A stretch of DNA of 64,000 bases, from the NCBI GenBank assembly GCA_914767715.1, contig OU612074.1, positions 5,659,501 to 5,723,500 of the forward strand, given 5' to 3'. The DNA is from Membranipora membranacea. Lineage: Eukaryota; Bryozoa; Gymnolaemata; Cheilostomatida; Membraniporidae. Below the pieces are notes generated by a model. That model worked only from the letters and a program-made list of their open reading frames with translations. It was not told where the DNA came from and ran no database searches. The position numbers and the translations under genes were made by a program. The stretch's first letter is position 1; each line of letters starts with the position of its first letter. Shown piece after piece: positions 24,501 through 37,780 of the stretch.

Positions 24501-27500
24501 CTGCACGGAAAAATAGCTGTGATTCCTGATGAAAAACAGGAACATTGGGGGGGTAACAAAATTGATAGAACAAACGCTATAATTGGCAGCGATTTTGCCG
24601 ATACCAAAACCAAAAATTGAGGGAGTGGACAAGATTGTAGCAAAGAGACGATTGTTCTTGAAGCGCGATCAACATAGCGAATAGCTTATCGCATATTTTT
24701 TTTCCCAGTCCAAAAAATGATAACAAAATCCAAAGAAATGTATCAATGATTTGCTGTTCAGGTAAAACAAAAACTTTACCGTTCAGTGAATTAATTTGCA
24801 ATAGCTCACTTGTGAAGTAAAAACTGCTGAGAGTAAAAGTTTAATAAAACTATTTTTTCCTGTCTAATAAAAAAACTGTGAGGTAATTAGTTGCAATAAA
24901 TATACCAATCAATTCGCCTCGAGGTGATTTCAGACATTCACTGTGTTGTAAGACCAAAATAATATCAAAATTTGCGACCAGTACATGTAGCGTAAATTAT
25001 CAGAAAACAAAGTGGTATTGTAATTCACAGCTAGGTATGTACAAAGACGTGTGAGGTAATTAGTTGCAATAGGCATAGGAATCTATCTCTCTGAACAAAA
25101 TTTCATAAATTCACAGCTAGTATTGTATGAAGAAATAAACATGCTTAAAATAAATTACTTTGAATGTCATACACGCTCAGTAAAGCCAAAAGAGCCTTTG
25201 TGCTTGAGTTAGGAGCTTTCTGGACAAGCCAGTTTGATGATAAATAATAATTTGATGAAGAATGTATTTGAAATTCAGGACCGGGTGAAGAAAATATTAC
25301 GCAGTGGTGGCCCTCGCAATGCTCCGATACTGTTATAGCTTAGTCTTGTCAGTATGCACAGACACGTCTGATACATCGACGATCACATTATGCATCTTCC
25401 CCTGAAAACACATAATTGAATCTCTGTGAAGGAGCAACTTAATTAGTGAGGTTTCAGATCATGACATTTTATCACTACCCGACTGAAAAATATTTCTGAC
25501 AGGAAAGTTAATATTCTTTGAATGACCTGCTCAAATGGATTGTGGCGCAATAAGAACACATGGTATTCAAACCATTGAGCACACAGTGATTCTCTCATAT
25601 GATCCTGAACATGTCGAGTTGAATTTGATCGGCCAACCAAAAGTTATCCTGCTCAATATATCGCAATGTACAGTAGGAAAAACATTCGATGGATGTATTG
25701 GCGCGCTTCAGGACAGTCCAGCATTTATGAGTGTGCATTCATCGTTATGACAACAAAGAACCCTATCATGGTGGCAAAGAGTCTCCATTAACAATGGCTA
25801 TACCGAAAATATGTTTAACATTCAGTATGAACGATTATGTTGTGGTATGTTATTGAAAGAGGAACAGTGAAAGTGAGACCGACCCAATTTTCTACACCTT
25901 AGAATGTGTGTCAATCTGCTTCAAATGTGATAATCTCTTTTATGGTATGAGCTATGTTTGGCTTCAACTGGTTGCACCTAATTTTGTTGAAAATACTGCT
26001 GCAAAAGTCTCCAAGGTTTAGAATAATAGTCTTATAACCAAAACATATGTCATATCCCGCATGCAAGGCTCGTGGGTGTGCAGCAGCAAGGCATTACTTC
26101 GATACGTTACCCATTTGAGTTGTTATTGTGCTCATTTCGACAAGGTGGAGAACAATATTTGATGCTTAAATTTTCATCCAGTATAACAAGTTGCCCTTAC
26201 TGAAGTTGTATTGATTCTTTAAAGTTTTCACGATTTCTTTATCAGATCAGAATGTGGGCCTGACCATAAAAATTCTCACTGCACAATATAGGACATTTCC
26301 AACTCTTGCCTTAGTTATTGTCACCGGATCTATTTTAGTTAGGAAACAAAACGCCCTTGGTGATTGTAGCTTTCCCTCAGCCTGGCGCAGTCATCGTTAT
26401 GACAACAAAAAACCCTATCATAGCATTGGGTTTTCATTAAATCTGGATTTGACCTGGCAATGGCTATTCTAAGGCACGGCAGTTGTAAATTGAGTTTGAT
26501 TGTGCGGCAAATTCAACCAGGATACTCATTAATACTCTGTTTATCATTATCAGTTCGATGATCTTTGACCCTTTTTTCTTGAAGCTCAAAGATTTTAGGA
26601 ATTGATGGTGATAAGTCATGTGCTAGTTGTATAACTAAGAACTAGGAGTCTTGAGCTGTTATCTTAAAATTGAGCTACTACCAGGCACTGCTAGATATCA
26701 CCGGGTCGCATCTTCAAGCGCCAGCCTCAAAATCGATTTAAAGGAGCAAGCAGTGAAATAGATTATGCACCACATTAAGCTAAGTTGAGTTTTGTTCCTG
26801 GAGACAATAATGCCATTCATGTCACATTTTGATTTAGCAGTTCAATCATTTTAAAGCGAATCACAATTTAGGCCCGTAACATAAAAATCATCTGGTAAGT
26901 TAATAAAGCATAAATTATACTACACATGTGATGATGGACATTAGGTAGCAAATGTATATTGCTTTACATTAAACCTAGTGATGATATCCTGCTCTTGCAC
27001 TCTAAAAGCATATTATTTTTACATCACAATCATATACTCAAATCTGCATTCCAGTTAGATGCAGAAATTGGTCACATTCACCACTTTTCCTTTCATTTTC
27101 TCACTGTTGAACAGAATTCAGCACGTGTTCCTCCAATCTCAAATGATGCAATACACACAAGAAACCAATTCAATCAAGCTTCTCTGCTCAAATTAGAAGT
27201 ATGAAAGAGAGATTTAAATTCATTGACTTCACAACAGTTGTCTTGATAATATTGACAAGGCTATCCGATCCTTTGTGTCTTTAATCAACTCTCAACGGCT
27301 GTCTTAATATGATAGAAGTTTTTATACACTTGGTCTGAGTTTTTGTTCAAACGTTGTCTTCAGAATTGTACCAATCTTCATTTTAAGCTGTTCTCAGTGT
27401 TTTCCTCGTTTATATGACGTGACATTTCAACAAAGTTATACCAGTAGAACAGGATGCTTGTCAAATTATAGGCCTCATCACTCGTATTGAAGCCTATTTT

Positions 27501-27792
27501 CCCGCTTCCCACTTAACTGACAACAATGCACACTGTTATCAAAAAGGTTCCACACATCAGATCAGATATAGGCCTCATCAATGTATTGAAGCCTATTTTC
27601 CGCTTTCCACTTAACTGACAATGCGATTTTAGTGAAGAAAAAGTGGTAAGAAATAGATCACCTCTGCCTTCATGTTTTAAAACCCAACAATGCAACATTT
27701 CGTTTCAATACTACATACTATTATTAGGTATTTGCCCTGTTAATCAGTACATTTTAAGCATATTTTAACAGGATGCAGCCACATATGTCTCC

Positions 27793-28130
27793 TGTAAAAT
27801 GCTGTGATGTTGAATGTTCCAGTCACAGAACACAGTTCATCACTTAAGCGCACAGTCTCAACCCAAACTAAGGTAATGGAAAATTAACTGTCAATCTTTT
27901 TCTTAACTGGAGGACTGTCTTAATTTTAGTTTGATATTTTATGACTAGTTTATACTATAGATTTCTATTGATAATATTTCTTTCACCTTAAGATAAGTTC
28001 TATTTAAATGTATTCTTCTCTTTTTTACAGAGTATAACCTGCTATACTAATCATGCTGGTATTGAGAGAACTTGTACTGATTGTTGTTATTGTGGCTTTC
28101 GTAGAAAGTGGTACAAGCTTGGAAGAGTAG
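27793..28130 (+). pseudogene. Second copy of decayed family B gene B1
   Basis: This is the duplicate of 9908-10245, with start codon 28053-28055 and the same stop and donor overlap. It inherits all the lesions, so the gene had already decayed before the tandem duplication. Confidence 0.65.
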
Positions 28131-30928
28131 TAAGTTTCACAGCCATATGTTTAACATGATGTTTCATGCCTAATGTTCAAGTCTTAAACACAATTATTAA
28201 ATCAGAAATTTCATTGTACCTGCTTGAAACTAGTGAGTGACCGAATGAAAATAGGGTCTGGCAGCGCGTTTTTCGATATTTGGGCACTAAAAAATCCATA
28301 GAACTTTATGGTAAAAAAAACTATGTGTAGAATTATGAATCACCTTCCTTCCCACATTGAGGTAGTAGAGCCTGAAAGATTTGGAAGAAATACTGCAATA
28401 TATAGTCTGGCAGCTAGCTCGGTAGTAATTATGCAATATTTTCACATTTAGAAAACTCAGAGCACTTCTGGGTAAAACTTATATATGGCGTTAGAAATTG
28501 TCCTCCCTGCTCATTTATGGGCTAGGCCTAGTGCTGTGCCAGACTAATAAGCTACCTCTTCAAAATCCTTTTTATTACCATTCTTTCCAAATAAGTTCTC
28601 AAAGATGGCGAAGTGTTGCATATGAATGTCTTGTGTACAGTGTGATATGATAGGCCTATAGCAGCAGCAAAATTTACTGGCAGGTTTTTTTGGCAATCAG
28701 CGGCCTATTTTGCAACTAAGTGTAAGGTACGATATGACCATTGAAGTTGCATTTCTAGCCACATTTTGCATAGGCTGCCACCGCATTAGAAGAAGACTGT
28801 TGTTTCTCATTTAATCAGACAATTAATTTCTGATTTTACAAATGAGAGAGGTTATAACCTTCAATTCATACACATTAACAAATAATGACATCATTTCATT
28901 AACTGTGACAGTCGCATGGGAAGCTTAAGACATGAAACTTTCTAATTTCATAACCGTGATGGATAATCACGCAGTTTTCCATGTGCATAAATAAAAAAGA
29001 ATGAGTGCATGTTTCCAATGTTGCCTCTGTCTATTGCCAGTTTTGCTGTGTCAGGGTGTCCTGAACTCATAATAGGACAATCTGGATGCAGATCTTGATA
29101 TTTTGCTGAGTTCTAAAACTATCATCAATAGTCATTAATTTAAGGGCTAATGTAACGGAATTGAATTGATATGAGATTGAATGCCTGTTATGAGACATTG
29201 AGGCTTTATGCAACTGAGACTGTGGGCAGATATTAAGCTGAGACTGTGTGCAGACATTTAGCGGATAGACTCATAAAATGACTCATTAATGCTCTGTTTA
29301 TCATAATTCTGTCAGCGCTTTTGACTCTTTAAAAAAAAAATACCCTCCAGGGTATTATGGTTACAAATGATTTCTTAAATATCTTTTTTGTGTGGCAAAG
29401 ATATCCCGACAATTTAAGTACCATGATACTAGACTGCACCAGCCAGCACAACGCTACACTGGGTTATATCATGAGAAACTAATAAGGTGATATATCACTT
29501 TGATCTAAATTTCACCCAGCCATGTCATATGATCCATGCAGACTTATTAAAAATCTCACAATATGAGAATTATCAAAACATCAATTCTGTTCTTGGAGAA
29601 AATAATTGGTAGCTCAATATGCTTAGCACTAATGCCTAAATAAATGTCATGTCTGCATAATTTATAACAGTAAAACTCTGCCCTCTGTACTGAAAATTTC
29701 TTTTCAGCTGGTAATGTCTTTCTCTAGCACTCTAGAAATGTATGAATGTCATGTCATGTGAATGTCATTTTCACTATGAAAAGCATTACCTTCTTTGAGC
29801 ACCACCATTGGAGAAAGAGTGTGAAGTATGCAGAGCGTTAAATGAGACTTAGGAATACCAAATGAGGAACAGATAGTGGGCCAAGGAAGCCTGCAAAAGC
29901 CCATCTTGGACACATCACGCATGTTAAGCCCTCTAGCCTACACGGCGGATGGCGAGACTGTTGTACCAGGTTGGGTAGAAAGAAGCTCAGACTTGCGAAA
30001 ATTGTAATGCTGCAAAGACTCCCAGGTTACAAGTATGCCTCTTTTACCATGCATTAAGTTACTTTCCAGCAAACATTCATGTCTTCAATTATTAAAAGCC
30101 AGCAAATGCCAATTATTAGAAGATTTATTTATTGCTTTCTATTAAGACTATATAATGTACTACCTTTACTACTCCGTTGATCATAGATGCTCATGTCATA
30201 ACTAACTGGGCTGTTCATATCTTTTCCAGATAGAACTTCTCAAGCATAATAGTGAGTCATGTTGAGTTCATTTATATCCCAAATTATGCCACACATAGAT
30301 AAACATTGGACTTGTCCTAGAAGAATCTCAACTGATTCGGGAACTGATGATTGATCGATCTGGTCCATACTTTCGGATTAGTATAAGGAAGGATTGTTGT
30401 TATACAAGATCATATTATTATATTATTACCAAGGACTGAGGGCATAGGTTTTTCAATGGTTGCAAACCCTATTAAAAACCACTCTGATTGGGTACTTGGG
30501 CTCTAACAATTCACAGTCATTGTTTTGATAACATATATAAATGATAGATTTGACTAATTTCATTACAACTTTATTGAATATTGAAGGGAAAGCACACTCA
30601 CAAGAATCAAATAAGAGTTTTGCGGTAAAATAAAAAAAACAGACTTGAACAAAATTGATAATAGCACATATCTAGCTTAAGTAGATACTTCAAACTAATT
30701 CTCCACACTTCATAGATATCCGTAAGTATATTTCATTGGGATGACCTGCAAATTAAATGAAGTTATGAATATAACTAGTTTCTCTCCTATAGTGAAAGCA
30801 CCATGACAATGCTGACTATAAAATACATACACAGCGGTATATGTGGATATTATTTTTATTTGCTCCTATCACGTATACATGCTTACCTTTACATTTTGTG
30901 TGTCATGGCAGGTTTTCTCGCCGAAATT

Positions 30929-31822
30929 TTAGTAACTTGGCTTGTGAGCTGACTTTTGGTGTTTGACCCCTACGCTGACCTTTGGTACGTTTACTCTTAC
31001 TTCTGGAATATTGGCTGTTATTTTTGGAATTTTAACATCTGTTCTTACATCTGGTATTCTGATATTAATTGATCCATCTCTTCGGCCTAAAATGGAAATA
31101 TTAGATTTCATAGTCAGAATGTACCTAGAAGGTTGAGCGTCAGAGTTTAACACAACAATGTTGCAAACATTCATAGCAAAAGCTTCCTCTGCTAAGCTCC
31201 AGCTGCTTGGTAAGCGGTTGAAATCTTGGAGTGCAGATCAGTGTGCATGGCATCACGTAAATAACATGTAAACATCAGCTGGTTCTCAGACCATTGATAT
31301 GTGTATAAAGACTAACTGAGGTTCTACCAACTTTCCAATGGCTATTGGCGTATTCAAATTATAACAGGGTCATAATCAGGCAAAAGTAGCGGAAGGGACA
31401 AAGAGAAACAATCATTAGTTTGGACACACATCTGCTTCCTTACCTCCATTTCTGCCATTTCTGTCGTTTCCGCCGTTTCTGTCATTTCCGCCAGTTCTGT
31501 CGTTTCCACCATTTCTGTCATTTCCGCCATTCCTGTCATTTCCGCCATTTGGGTTCATTCCATTTTTGTCATTTCCTCTGTCTCCACCATGTTTGCCTTT
31601 TCCACCAGAAGGAGCATATCCACTGGCAACACACAGGCCTGAAGAATAAGGTCCAATAGATTTTTTTATTGTTATTAGCTACCTAATGAGAACCTTGCAC
31701 ACCAAAATCTGAATCGTCTGGCCTTTCAGTAAACCATTTTAACTAACAGCTGTTTGAACAGGTGAAACTTTGTACTTACCAATTACGGCAGCAAGAGCGA
31801 GGAGAGTGATCAGCTTGTTCAT
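30929..31822 (-). CDS. A2: secreted GGNDRN-repeat protein (family A), duplicate of A1
   Basis: This gene is identical to A1 in coding sequence. Exons are 31822-31780, 31638-31444 and 31086-30929, encoding 131 residues. The 3' exon and AATAAA (30575-30570) are also shared. The identity with A1 ends inside the 5' untranslated intron, so the promoter and first exon (TATA 32127-32121) differ slightly from those of A1. The gene is intact by every signal visible here. Confidence 0.85.
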
Positions 31823-32066
31823 CTTCTGTAAATGTATAGAGATTGATTGATTTTTCTTTACAGACATTTTGATATGTGACAAGCTTTATATTCAAATAAT
31901 ATACATGATTGAGTATAAAAGACTCAAATGGTTTTAGGCTTAAAATAGAATATTCAAATACCCATGTGTTACAATAGCAGACATGCTTAAAAGACTGGAG
32001 AAACAAGTTTAGTGTTTGTCCAAAACCGAATATGATCTCATGACACAATGACAGTGACAAACTGAC

Positions 32067-32127
32067 CTTTGTTTGTTGAGACAAGAATATCGAATGATAT
32101 CTAGTTTTAATTCCACTCTATTTTATA
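32067..32127 (-). promoter_or_regulatory. A2 TATA box and non-coding first exon
   Basis: TATAAAA lies at 32127-32121 on the minus strand, followed by the same leader and a GTCAGT donor. The flanking bases differ from those of A1 at scattered positions; for example, the A1 base between TTTTTTC and GAGACC is changed. Confidence 0.75.
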
Positions 32128-34738
32128 CTGCTTTTTTTCAGAGACCTTGGGAATGATTAATTGCCAGTCTGTGATAAAACCCTGTGACCTGTTAAATATA
32201 GAGTCCATAAATATCATGTGGAAGTTAGCTATTATTTCTTAAATGAAAAAAACAGTAACGAAACCAGGATAAAGGAGGTTCAAAGACGTAATAAAATGTA
32301 ACTGGCGCAGGTATTAGGAAAATTGATGGGACTATTATGTTCAATATGATAGCAGATATGTGACTTAATTGAGACAGAAGTATGCCTGTTTTTGAGTGAT
32401 GGGGGGATGACAAAGAAAAACAATGAGTTCTTCTCCATTAAGATAAGAAGCATTGGTGCTATAAATAATCCTATTGTCAACAGGGTATAGCGGTGAGTTA
32501 CACAACCAAAATGACACAGCATATTAGTATATTATCTCAATTCTTTTTTTTGTCATGTTTGGCAGAAAACGTTTAGCATCATTAAGATAAACTCTATTCT
32601 AATGATGTGGAAGTGCAGGAATAGCTCAGGTGCTGATTCACCTTCTAACATAAATTGTTGCGAGAAACAAAGTCTCATTCTCCTACCAGGGCAATGAAGC
32701 ATGGCCTGGGCTGTGTGCTATTCTAGACATGCTATGGTACCATATTATAATCTGTGCTTACAAAATACAGTCCCACAATCAGGTTACCACTGCCTTTCCC
32801 ACTTTGAACAGTTTGAAAAATAATATTGTTATTCTTTACTGCATTTATTGTCAGTAAGCTAGCAAGTTTACTGAATGCAACAGCTAGACGAAGAATATTG
32901 ATCTGCTTGTTTATTTTCTTCAGATTTGTGTAAGAGACAAAAAATGACTGGACAACTAAAATATTTTTCCTGTCCATAAAAAAGCTGAGTACTAGTTGAA
33001 AATGTACAGCGCACAAGGACGACGTATTGAGTGGGTTCTAAATTTTCTTATGAAATACCAATTTGACATGAACTATGATGGTGGCAGGCTTATACCAGGA
33101 ATTGTTCTACTGAATGGCATCTCAGTGTTGTAGATGTAACTAAGGCGTCTTTGTATCCTGTATCAACACATCACGTTGACGCAAAAATTTAGCTGGATAA
33201 CTGGACACATATATGGAGTCTGCTTCAATATTTGTTGGGAGTTTGAGTGGACTGTCTATGATATGTAGACAAAAAAAATATATGAATTAGATTATTGCAT
33301 TAGCACCATTCATAGCGGACTCCTATAACTATTAATTTAGTTCGGAGTTTAATTAAGATTATAAATATGCTGGCTGATTGGTTGGTATGCTCTCGGTATG
33401 TTATTCTTGTTTGTCAGAGAATGATTTTTACTTTGAATCATGGGAAAAGTTATTTTCACCATTCTAATATATTGTGCTAAAACGAGTACAGGATGCAATG
33501 GCTAGGCACAGGCTGTCACAATCATGAAAAATCTCACAATAATGGCAAAGTGTTGCTGCTGAAAATTTTGACTTTTGTGTTGCAGTGACATGGGCATAGT
33601 GATAGCTGCTTCTCATCAGTCTGTCACAGTCATCATTTTATCACTAATCTGTCAATGATAACAAAAGGTTGCGCAGGAATCTGGCACTCTTTCCAACCTG
33701 ATCAAAATATGCCTAGCAAACGATAAATATATTAAATGTTTTAACCATCAAGAGAAGTACACTCCAACCCTAAAGGTTCTTTATAACAAGCCTTGTTTTA
33801 TTCAATCCTATTTTTGTGTGAACAGAAATGCTAGGCCGTACAGTTTTGGCTGCGAGATGTTACTAAGTTTTGCACTCATACAAATTCAAACTCAATGAAA
33901 AACTATTTTCATAGTGATGTCAGTTGCTTAAAACACTGCACATTAAATTGTGGCTAAAATTGTATTTGCAATTCTAAGAGATGTCAACAGAAGAGCCTAT
34001 GGGCAGATAATTAGAGATAACGTCATCAAATGATTCATTATTGCCCTCTTTATCATGATTCAGTCAATGCTTTTGACATTTTTCTATATTTGACTCAATA
34101 TTGCTTGCTGTTTAACCAATATCACCCAATAAACATCCTGGTTTGTCTAGCACTCTATAGTGTTTTGATTTTGATTGATTTTACAGCCAAGCAAACCAGG
34201 ATACCCATTAATGCTCTTTTTATCATCATTGTTACAAGGACTTTGGCAGTTTTGTCGGAAGCTCTAAATGCTCAGGGAAAAGTTATTTCCAATGCCTTAT
34301 GAGTGAGATCTAGCTGTGCCAGCCTGCGCAGGCGTGCACCACCCTGCAAAGGCGTGCACCACCCTGCACCACGTTGTAAATAGAATGATTGCAATTATGA
34401 GTGAGATAAAATCTACACAAAAAAGACAACAATGTGGCATTCAATATAGCCTCACAAGGATGCTATCTATGTTAAAATGTATGTATGGAAGTAAAGTCAT
34501 GATTTAGCAATAAATCGATATGTCTGATACAGGTTAAAATTTTTACCTGCAACATCAGTAGGATTTGATGCTCCATGAATGTAACCTACATCAAATCATC
34601 AATTATGAGAACGAATAGTTCGAAATATTCACCCCTTTGCCATAATGGCCTGTTACTGCAATATTACAAATCAGTCTATGTTATGTTGCTTGGTTGAACC
34701 GCAAGGGAAGAGGTGCACATAGTAGCAACAAAAAGAGA

Positions 34739-34965
34739 GGCAGGCAGGGTGGCATAGTGGTTAGGATTCGAGCAAATCAATCTGAGAGTTGCAGGTCCAA
34801 ATCCCGGTCACTATCTATGCTGCGGAAGGAGGTGAGCTCTCTAGACAATAGCCTAGCTTGCCCACTCCTACCTTGTACAGAAGTGCGCTAAATTGAATAT
34901 GTATATGCATCTGACTTATATTCATGTAAAGATTGCTGAAGAGCAGCTAAATAAAAACTCATTTA
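34739..34965 (+). mobile_element. tRNA-derived SINE, family 1, paralogue of 16845-17070
   Basis: This has the same boundaries and flanks as the SINE at 16845, with scattered substitutions. The insertion therefore predates the duplication of this segment. The B-box-like sequence is at about 34794-34804. Confidence 0.82.
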
Positions 34966-35367
34966 CATTTTTCTACATTACATTTAATTAAAAGTGGATC
35001 GAAATAGATAAGATAGATGGCTAAGCAAGTTAAGTCAGGCTAACCAGAGTAGATCATTGACTCGTCACAGGCAACCACATCATAGAATTTCAGTGTAATT
35101 ATAGATCTAATGATGTCAGGTCTTTCTTTAGTTTATAGAGGGGAGGGGGGGGGAATGTAAATGGATGTATTTTAATGTCTCCAGGATTAAATTTGAGTTG
35201 ATTTTAGAAGTTATTTCATTACCATAGTTCCAAGTTGAAACTGGATACTTGCTTGCTCAAACAAACAGCTCACAGGTTAAATGTCTGCCTCTCTAACCAA
35301 GCATTGAGCTACTTTGCATCAAGCATTTGCTCAGATCGGTAAATATGGAGTAGCAACTGGCATGAAG

Positions 35368-35838
35368 CCAATGCAGAAAGAACGCCCAACAATATCATAT
35401 CATCATTATCAAGGCATTTATGATGGATCTTCATGTGGAGGTTACTGTGCATTGCATGGGTGACTGCCAAGGGCTAAATAAAACTATGCAATATACACCC
35501 CTCGACAAACATTATCAATACCGACAAAGTATCAGCAAAAACAATAACTTTGAGATACTTTGAGGCTGGAGTACATGAGTACAGACACCTGCAATGCTAG
35601 AATGGGAAGACAAACAAAGCACAAAGAAGGTGTCAGGGACTTTGAGGATTTTTTTCCTACTGTCTGTCAACTTCTTCCTATTATAATGGTATACGCTACA
35701 TTTCAATCTAGCACAGTTGGTTTGAACTCTTGAGCCTGTAGATACCATCAATTAACAAGATTATTCTTACTTTCCTATTGTAATTAACTATGATTTTGTG
35801 CTTTATTATAGCAGTGTTTTCTTTTTGGACTATTTTCA
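35368..35838. other. Flank present only in copy 2, no gene recognised
   Basis: About 470 bp between the point where copy 1 is broken and the left target duplication of the transposon. The minus-strand frame 35515-35751 has no supporting feature. Confidence 0.5.
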
Positions 35839-35846
35839 GGCTTCAC

Positions 35847-37666
35847 TATAGACCTAATGATAAACCTGGACAGGACACTGTATATAGCTGAAGTGAGGCA
35901 CTTAATTATGGTGACGCGACGTCACTGGAGGGTGTAGAAACAGTGATTTTTACTCATAGCTATCATTGATTTACCTGTCCTAGCTCTGGTCAAATGTTGA
36001 TAACTCAATTGGCTTCAATCGGAATTTAAGTTTGAAAATTGCATTAGATTCAGCAGCTCCAGGCGATCAATTTGATAGTCTATTTAGCTTTGTAGCTAAA
36101 ATATTATTTAAAAAAAGCAAGCTATTGAAACAGTGCATAGACTCAAAGCTATATTTCTTTTTGCAGTTTCAGTCCTGATTAAATGCTTATATCTCAAACA
36201 ATTTTCATTGAATTTTGAGTTTGAACATTGCAATAGACTCAAAAGGTTCTGGTGACCATTTTGATAGTCTGTTTAGCTTTTTAGCTCAAATATTTTGAAA
36301 AAAGCAAGCTACTGAAAACAGTGCTTAAAACTCGAAGCTATAATTTTTTTTGCAGTTTCAGCCCTTTTTTAAAGTTTATTTCCCTATCAATTTCGATGGG
36401 ATTATGAGTTTGAAAATTGCAATAGATTCAGTAGCTTGTGGAGATCATTTTGATGGTCTGTTTTGCCTTGTAGCTCAAGTATAACTAGGGAGTTCAGGAC
36501 TTTCTTCCTTGGAAGAACTGAGGAAGCAAGCAATTGAATTTACTTGGTGAATACACAATTACCATAGAAATAACTAACTTCATCTTTGCTTTTTTTGAAT
36601 GCTTTTGGCTCATATTGAGCCAGCCATACACAATAACAAATTTCATGACCTTAGACAAAATATCCACCAACATTGAAATGTGACAAACAGAGACAGTTGG
36701 AAGTAAACAAGTCAAGGCCGGACCTCGCAAAGCTTCAAATAAAATTGAAGTTCATAGTAGACAATATTCTGTGTAGCTAATATAATGGTCAACTCAGTGG
36801 GTCAAAAATAAAGGTAGACCTCGTGCCCCGGCAGCATTCTCCTCGTTCTTACCTCATATTAGCAGCCTGATAAAACAAGCAACAGCTAAATCCAGTAATT
36901 CAGGAAATCAAAATACATCAATTCTGACCACGAAACACAGTTTTTCGAACTTTTGAAATACATATGTTTATTGTGGTCCGCTGGAGTCAGCAATATAGCA
37001 ACAGATTTCTAGATTTCTGAGTACACAGCAGTTGTAACACTCATCAAGCAAAGCACTATTTATTCACAATGGATAGGTCAGGCCAGAGCGGATCTTCTGA
37101 ACCACCAGTATGTAACTGTGATACAATGACTTTACTTTCCTTTGCCTGCTAGATATTGTCCTTGCTTGTTCGGTTATAACAAGGAGGAAAGTCCTAAACT
37201 CAATGGTTATTCCTGAGCTAAAATGCTTAACAGACCTTCAAAATGAGCCCCATAAGCTGCTGATTCTATTGCAATTTTCAAACTTGAAATCCCATTAAAA
37301 TTGATTAGGCAATAAACTTCAAATCAGGGTTGAATCTGCAAAAAGAGTTATAGCTTTGAGTCTATGCGCTGTTTACAAAAGCCTGCTTTATTAATAATAT
37401 TTGAGCTACGAAGCTAAATAGACTATCAAAAATGATTGGCAGAAGCTGCTGAATCTATTGCAATTTTCAAACCTAAATTCCGATTGAAGCTAATTGAGTT
37501 ATCAACATTTAACCAGAGCTGTGACAGGTACATCAATGATAGCTATGAGTAAAAATCATTGTTTCTACACCCTCCAGTGACGTTGCGTCACCATAATTAA
37601 GTCCCTCAATGCCTCAATGCTAATGCTCCATACAGTGTCCTGTCTAGGTTTATTATTAAGTCTATG
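35847..37666. mobile_element. Non-autonomous DNA transposon with 8-bp target duplication
   Basis: GGCTTCAC occurs at 35839-35846 and again at 37667-37674. Between them the ends are inverted repeats: the left starts TATAGACCTAATGATAAACC, and the right, read inward, starts CATAGACTTAATAATAAACC. The inverted arms are several hundred bp long. Each contains direct repeats of about 190 bp built around TTTGAAAATTGCAATAGATTCAG: three units on the left (about 36000-36480) and two in opposite orientation on the right (about 37240-37470). The middle (36490-37230) has no transposase that I can recognise. An 8-bp duplication fits hAT and some other cut-and-paste superfamilies; I do not assign one. Confidence 0.78.
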
Positions 37667-37780
37667 GGCTTCACCAATAACTAACAATTATAGTTTTAAT
37701 GTAAACATCACCTCTCTGGTATGTGGTGGTTTCAACAAATTTCTATACATCAATGTCACATTATGTATAAGCTATTTCAC

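Larger units (their letters stand above)
17890..31869 (+). repeat. Tandem duplication copy 2, near-identical part
   Basis: This is the second copy of bases 1-13984, in direct orientation. Corresponding points include LINE frames 2174/20063 and 3186/21075, the SINE 6325/24210, the B1 exon 10168/28053 and A1/A2 13044/30929. The low divergence means either a very recent duplication, gene conversion, or an assembly that placed one sequence twice. The diverged sequence beyond both right boundaries argues that at least two real loci exist. Confidence 0.93.
31870..35367 (+). repeat. Tandem duplication copy 2, diverged part
   Basis: This is the paralogue of 13985-17480. Homology runs up to the point where copy 1 continues directly into transposon-arm sequence (17481) while copy 2 continues into about 480 bp of extra flank and then the complete transposon. 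The A2 promoter lies here, so A1 and A2 have identical coding regions but slightly different promoters. Outside the A2 first exon and the SINE I see no gene. Confidence 0.8.

Noticed and set aside
37617-37780. N-terminal extension of the LINE reading frame, with a hydrophobic start
   Set aside because: The LINE begins at 37781 after its target duplication. The preceding codons come from transposon arm and flank, as the empty site at 17831 shows.
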